Assembly: GCA_905197115.1 (NCBI GenBank)
Contig: CAJJXN010000062.1
Coordinates: 1 to 8,340, forward strand
Direction: 5' to 3'
Length of the DNA: 8,340 bases
Origin: an uncultured Bacillota bacterium
Lineage (GTDB): Bacteria; Bacillota_I; Bacilli_A; RFN20; CAG-631
Made by a program: the position numbers and the translations under genes. Under the pieces are notes generated by a model that was given only the letters and a program-made list of their open reading frames with translations, ran no database searches and was not told the DNA's origin. Shown here one piece after another: positions 6,773-8,340 of this stretch (positions are counted from its first letter, which is position 1; every line of letters starts with the position of its first letter).

Positions 6773-7115
6773 GATTTTGTTCCTTTTTTGCTTGATTTAA
6801 TAATTCTTCTACATGACGATAATTATCGCCAGATTCATCTAATTTAAAAACAATTTGAGGAACTTTTCTCATTTTAACTTCTTTTGCTAATTCAGTTCGA
6901 ATAAAGCCTTTAATCTTGTTAAGTGCTTCAAATTTTTCATGATTTTTATCATTAATAATACTCACATAAATATAAGCATATGATAAATCATTTGTCACTT
7001 CAGCCGCAGTAACTGTTACAAATCCAATGTTTTTACTTTTTACTTTGAATTGAATGATATCCGATACTGCTCTTTGAACGGTACTTGAAAGGCGATCTGT
7101 TCTTTTTTCATTCAT
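6765..7115 (-). CDS. rbfA: Ribosome-binding factor A
   Basis: A 116-residue RbfA, the KH-fold factor that helps mature the 16S rRNA 3' and 5' ends in the 30S subunit. It shows the usual start (RTDRLSSTVQRAVSDII), the strand-turn block VTVTAAEVTNDLSYAYIYVS, and the C-terminal RKVPQIVFKLDES followed by HVEELL. Length is typical (~115-130). I place the start at ATG 7115, because AGAGGTGA (7121-7128) lies about 5 bases upstream. A GTG at 7124 would itself be part of that ribosome site. It begins 12 bases after the infB stop and ends overlapping the PopT-like gene. infB-rbfA adjacency is conserved across bacteria and supports both calls. Confidence 0.95.
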   Translation of the reverse strand: MNEKRTDRLSSTVQRAVSDIIQFKVKSKNIGFVTVTAAEVTNDLSYAYIYVSIINDKNHEKFEALNKIKGFIRTELAKEVKMRKVPQIVFKLDESGDNYRHVEELLNQAKKEQNHE

Positions 7116-7120
7116 TTTAG

Positions 7121-7128
7121 TCACCTCT
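7121..7128 (-). promoter_or_regulatory. Ribosome binding site deciding the rbfA start
   Basis: AGAGGTGA on the minus strand overlaps the last base of the infB TAA and sits about 5 bases before ATG 7115. It contains the GTG that would otherwise be read as a start. Confidence 0.7.
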
Positions 7129-8340
7129 TATACACGTTTAACTTCTTCCATGGCATAACCTTCAATGATATCATTTTCTTTAATATCATTGTAATTTTCA
7201 ATCATCATACCACATTCATAGCCTTCTTTAACTTCTTTAACATCATCACTGAAACGTTTTAGTGAAGATAATTTTCCTGTATAAACCACAACTCCTGAAC
7301 GAATTAAGCGAATTAAGGAATCTTTTTTAATATATCCCATCGTTACATATGAACCAGCAATCGTGCCGACCTTTCCCACTTTGAAAAGTTGTCTAACCAC
7401 AGCTTGTCCAGTAACGACTTCTTCATAAATTGGTTTTAGCATACCTTTCATCGCTAATTCCATTTCTTCTGTAATAGCATAAATGACATTATGTAAACGA
7501 ATTTCTACATTTGTTTCTGCTGCTTTTTTACGAACAGTAGCATCAGGACGAACATTAAAACCATAAATAATTGCATTGGATGCACTTGCTAATAAAACAT
7601 CTGATTCCGTAATCGCACCTGCTTGATTTGCAATTACATTAATTTCAACATTTTCAACTTTTAGTTTTTCTAAAGCATTTTTTACAGCTTCTGCAGAACC
7701 TTGAACATCAGCCTTTACAATGACATTAATAATTTGTTTTTCGCCTTCTTGACTTTCTTTGATTAAATCTTCAAGTCTTCTAGCTGTTGTGCCGATTCGA
7801 TCGTTATTTTCTTTTGCTATCTTTCTTTTAGAAGCAATTTCTCTGGCCATTTTTTCATTTTCAAAAGCCATAAATTTATCGCCTGCAACAGGTACTTCTT
7901 GAAGACCTGCTATTTCAACTGGAGTAGCAGGGCCTGCTTCTTGAAGCGTTCTGCCCATATCATCCCGTAATTGACGCACTTTACCAAAAGATACTCCGGC
8001 TACTACACAATCTCCTACACGTAATGTACCATTTTGTACTAAAAAGGTTGAAATTGGTCCTCTACCTTTATCTAATTTTGCCTCTACAACGGTGCCTAAA
8101 GCATAACGTTTTGGGTTGGCCTTTAATTCTGCCATTTCAGCTACTAATAAAATCGTTTCTAAAAGTTCATCTAAATGTAAACCTTGTTTAGCCGATACTT
8201 GACGGAAAATCGTATCTCCTCCCCATTCTTCAGGAACTAAACCAAGATCTGTTAATTGAGTCATAATTTTTTCTGGATTAGCTGTAGGTTTATCAATTTT
8301 ATTAATTGCTACAATAATCGGTACTTTCGCCGCTTTTGCA
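7128..8340 (-). CDS. infB: Translation initiation factor IF-2, C-terminal two-thirds (5' end outside window)
   Basis: About 403 residues are in the window, reading in from the right edge without a start. The first residues are from the GTPase domain: the guanine-specificity motif NKID (8303-8292) and SAKQG, the G5 loop. Domain II follows (KGRGPISTFLVQNGTLRVGD), then the helical linker (MAREIASKRKIAKENN), domain III (INVIVKADVQGSAEAVKNAL) and the C-terminal fMet-tRNA-binding domain (RQLFKVGKVGTIAGSYVTMG, ending EGYAMEEVKRV). IF-2 delivers initiator tRNA to the 30S subunit and promotes 50S joining. The internal ATG at 8264 is not a start, because conserved sequence continues upstream of it. The missing N-terminus would hold G1-G3 and the variable N-domain. 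rbfA follows 12 bases downstream. Confidence 0.97.
   Translation of the reverse strand, partial: AKAAKVPIIVAINKIDKPTANPEKIMTQLTDLGLVPEEWGGDTIFRQVSAKQGLHLDELLETILLVAEMAELKANPKRYALGTVVEAKLDKGRGPISTFLVQNGTLRVGDCVVAGVSFGKVRQLRDDMGRTLQEAGPATPVEIAGLQEVPVAGDKFMAFENEKMAREIASKRKIAKENNDRIGTTARRLEDLIKESQEGEKQIINVIVKADVQGSAEAVKNALEKLKVENVEINVIANQAGAITESDVLLASASNAIIYGFNVRPDATVRKKAAETNVEIRLHNVIYAITEEMELAMKGMLKPIYEEVVTGQAVVRQLFKVGKVGTIAGSYVTMGYIKKDSLIRLIRSGVVVYTGKLSSLKRFSDDVKEVKEGYECGMMIENYNDIKENDIIEGYAMEEVKRV

Noticed and set aside
7116..7124. GTG start three codons upstream for rbfA
   Set aside because: The GTG is part of the AGAGGTGA ribosome site, which is correctly spaced for ATG 7115.
8262..8264. Internal ATG as the start of infB
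   Set aside because: Conserved IF-2 sequence including NKID continues in frame upstream to the window edge.

Overview
The window looks like a piece of a low-GC Bacilli/Firmicutes genome, probably a metagenome-assembled gut relative of the Erysipelotrichales/RF39/RFN20-type lineages. The coding sequence is AT-rich with mostly A/T-ending codons, Shine-Dalgarno sites are strong (AGGAGG type), and lipoprotein signals are Gram-positive-like. TGA is used as a stop and TGG for Trp, so this is the standard bacterial code and not the Mollicutes code. A predicted undecaprenyl-phosphate translocase argues for a walled cell. The taxon is inferred from these traits only. Every gene reads on the minus strand, so transcription runs from high to low coordinates.

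Right part (8340 to 5852): a housekeeping run of infB (translation initiation factor IF-2, 5' end outside the window), rbfA (30S maturation factor) and a DUF368/PopT-type membrane protein whose start codon lies inside the rbfA 3' end. The gene order and spacing indicate one operon.

Middle part (5822 to 3366): a two-gene secreted unit with its own extended -10 promoter. It encodes an M6-family zinc metalloprotease lipoprotein, then, 11 bases later, a 293-residue lipoprotein of unknown function. A hairpin terminator whose stem contains the last stop codon closes the unit.

Left part (3352 to about 190): an operon starting from a consensus -10 box. It encodes an ABC exporter half-transporter with an unusual soluble N-terminus (possible PH-like fold plus a four-cysteine zinc ribbon), then a DUF1854 protein overlapping it by ATGA, then the start of a second protein with the same N-terminal architecture. 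This looks like a conserved but functionally unassigned ABC/DUF1854/ABC exporter cassette and is the most interesting biology here.

Extreme left (1 to about 211): the second ABC gene breaks off inside its CPxC zinc-ribbon motif and continues, in frame, as a UvrA fragment with very different composition (45% GC against 23% by hand count). I read this as a metagenome assembly chimera joined at a short shared sequence, not as a biological fusion. The first ~200 bases should not be attributed to this organism. No rRNA, tRNA, CRISPR array, insertion sequence or integration site was seen, and there is no gene-free stretch above 300 bases.
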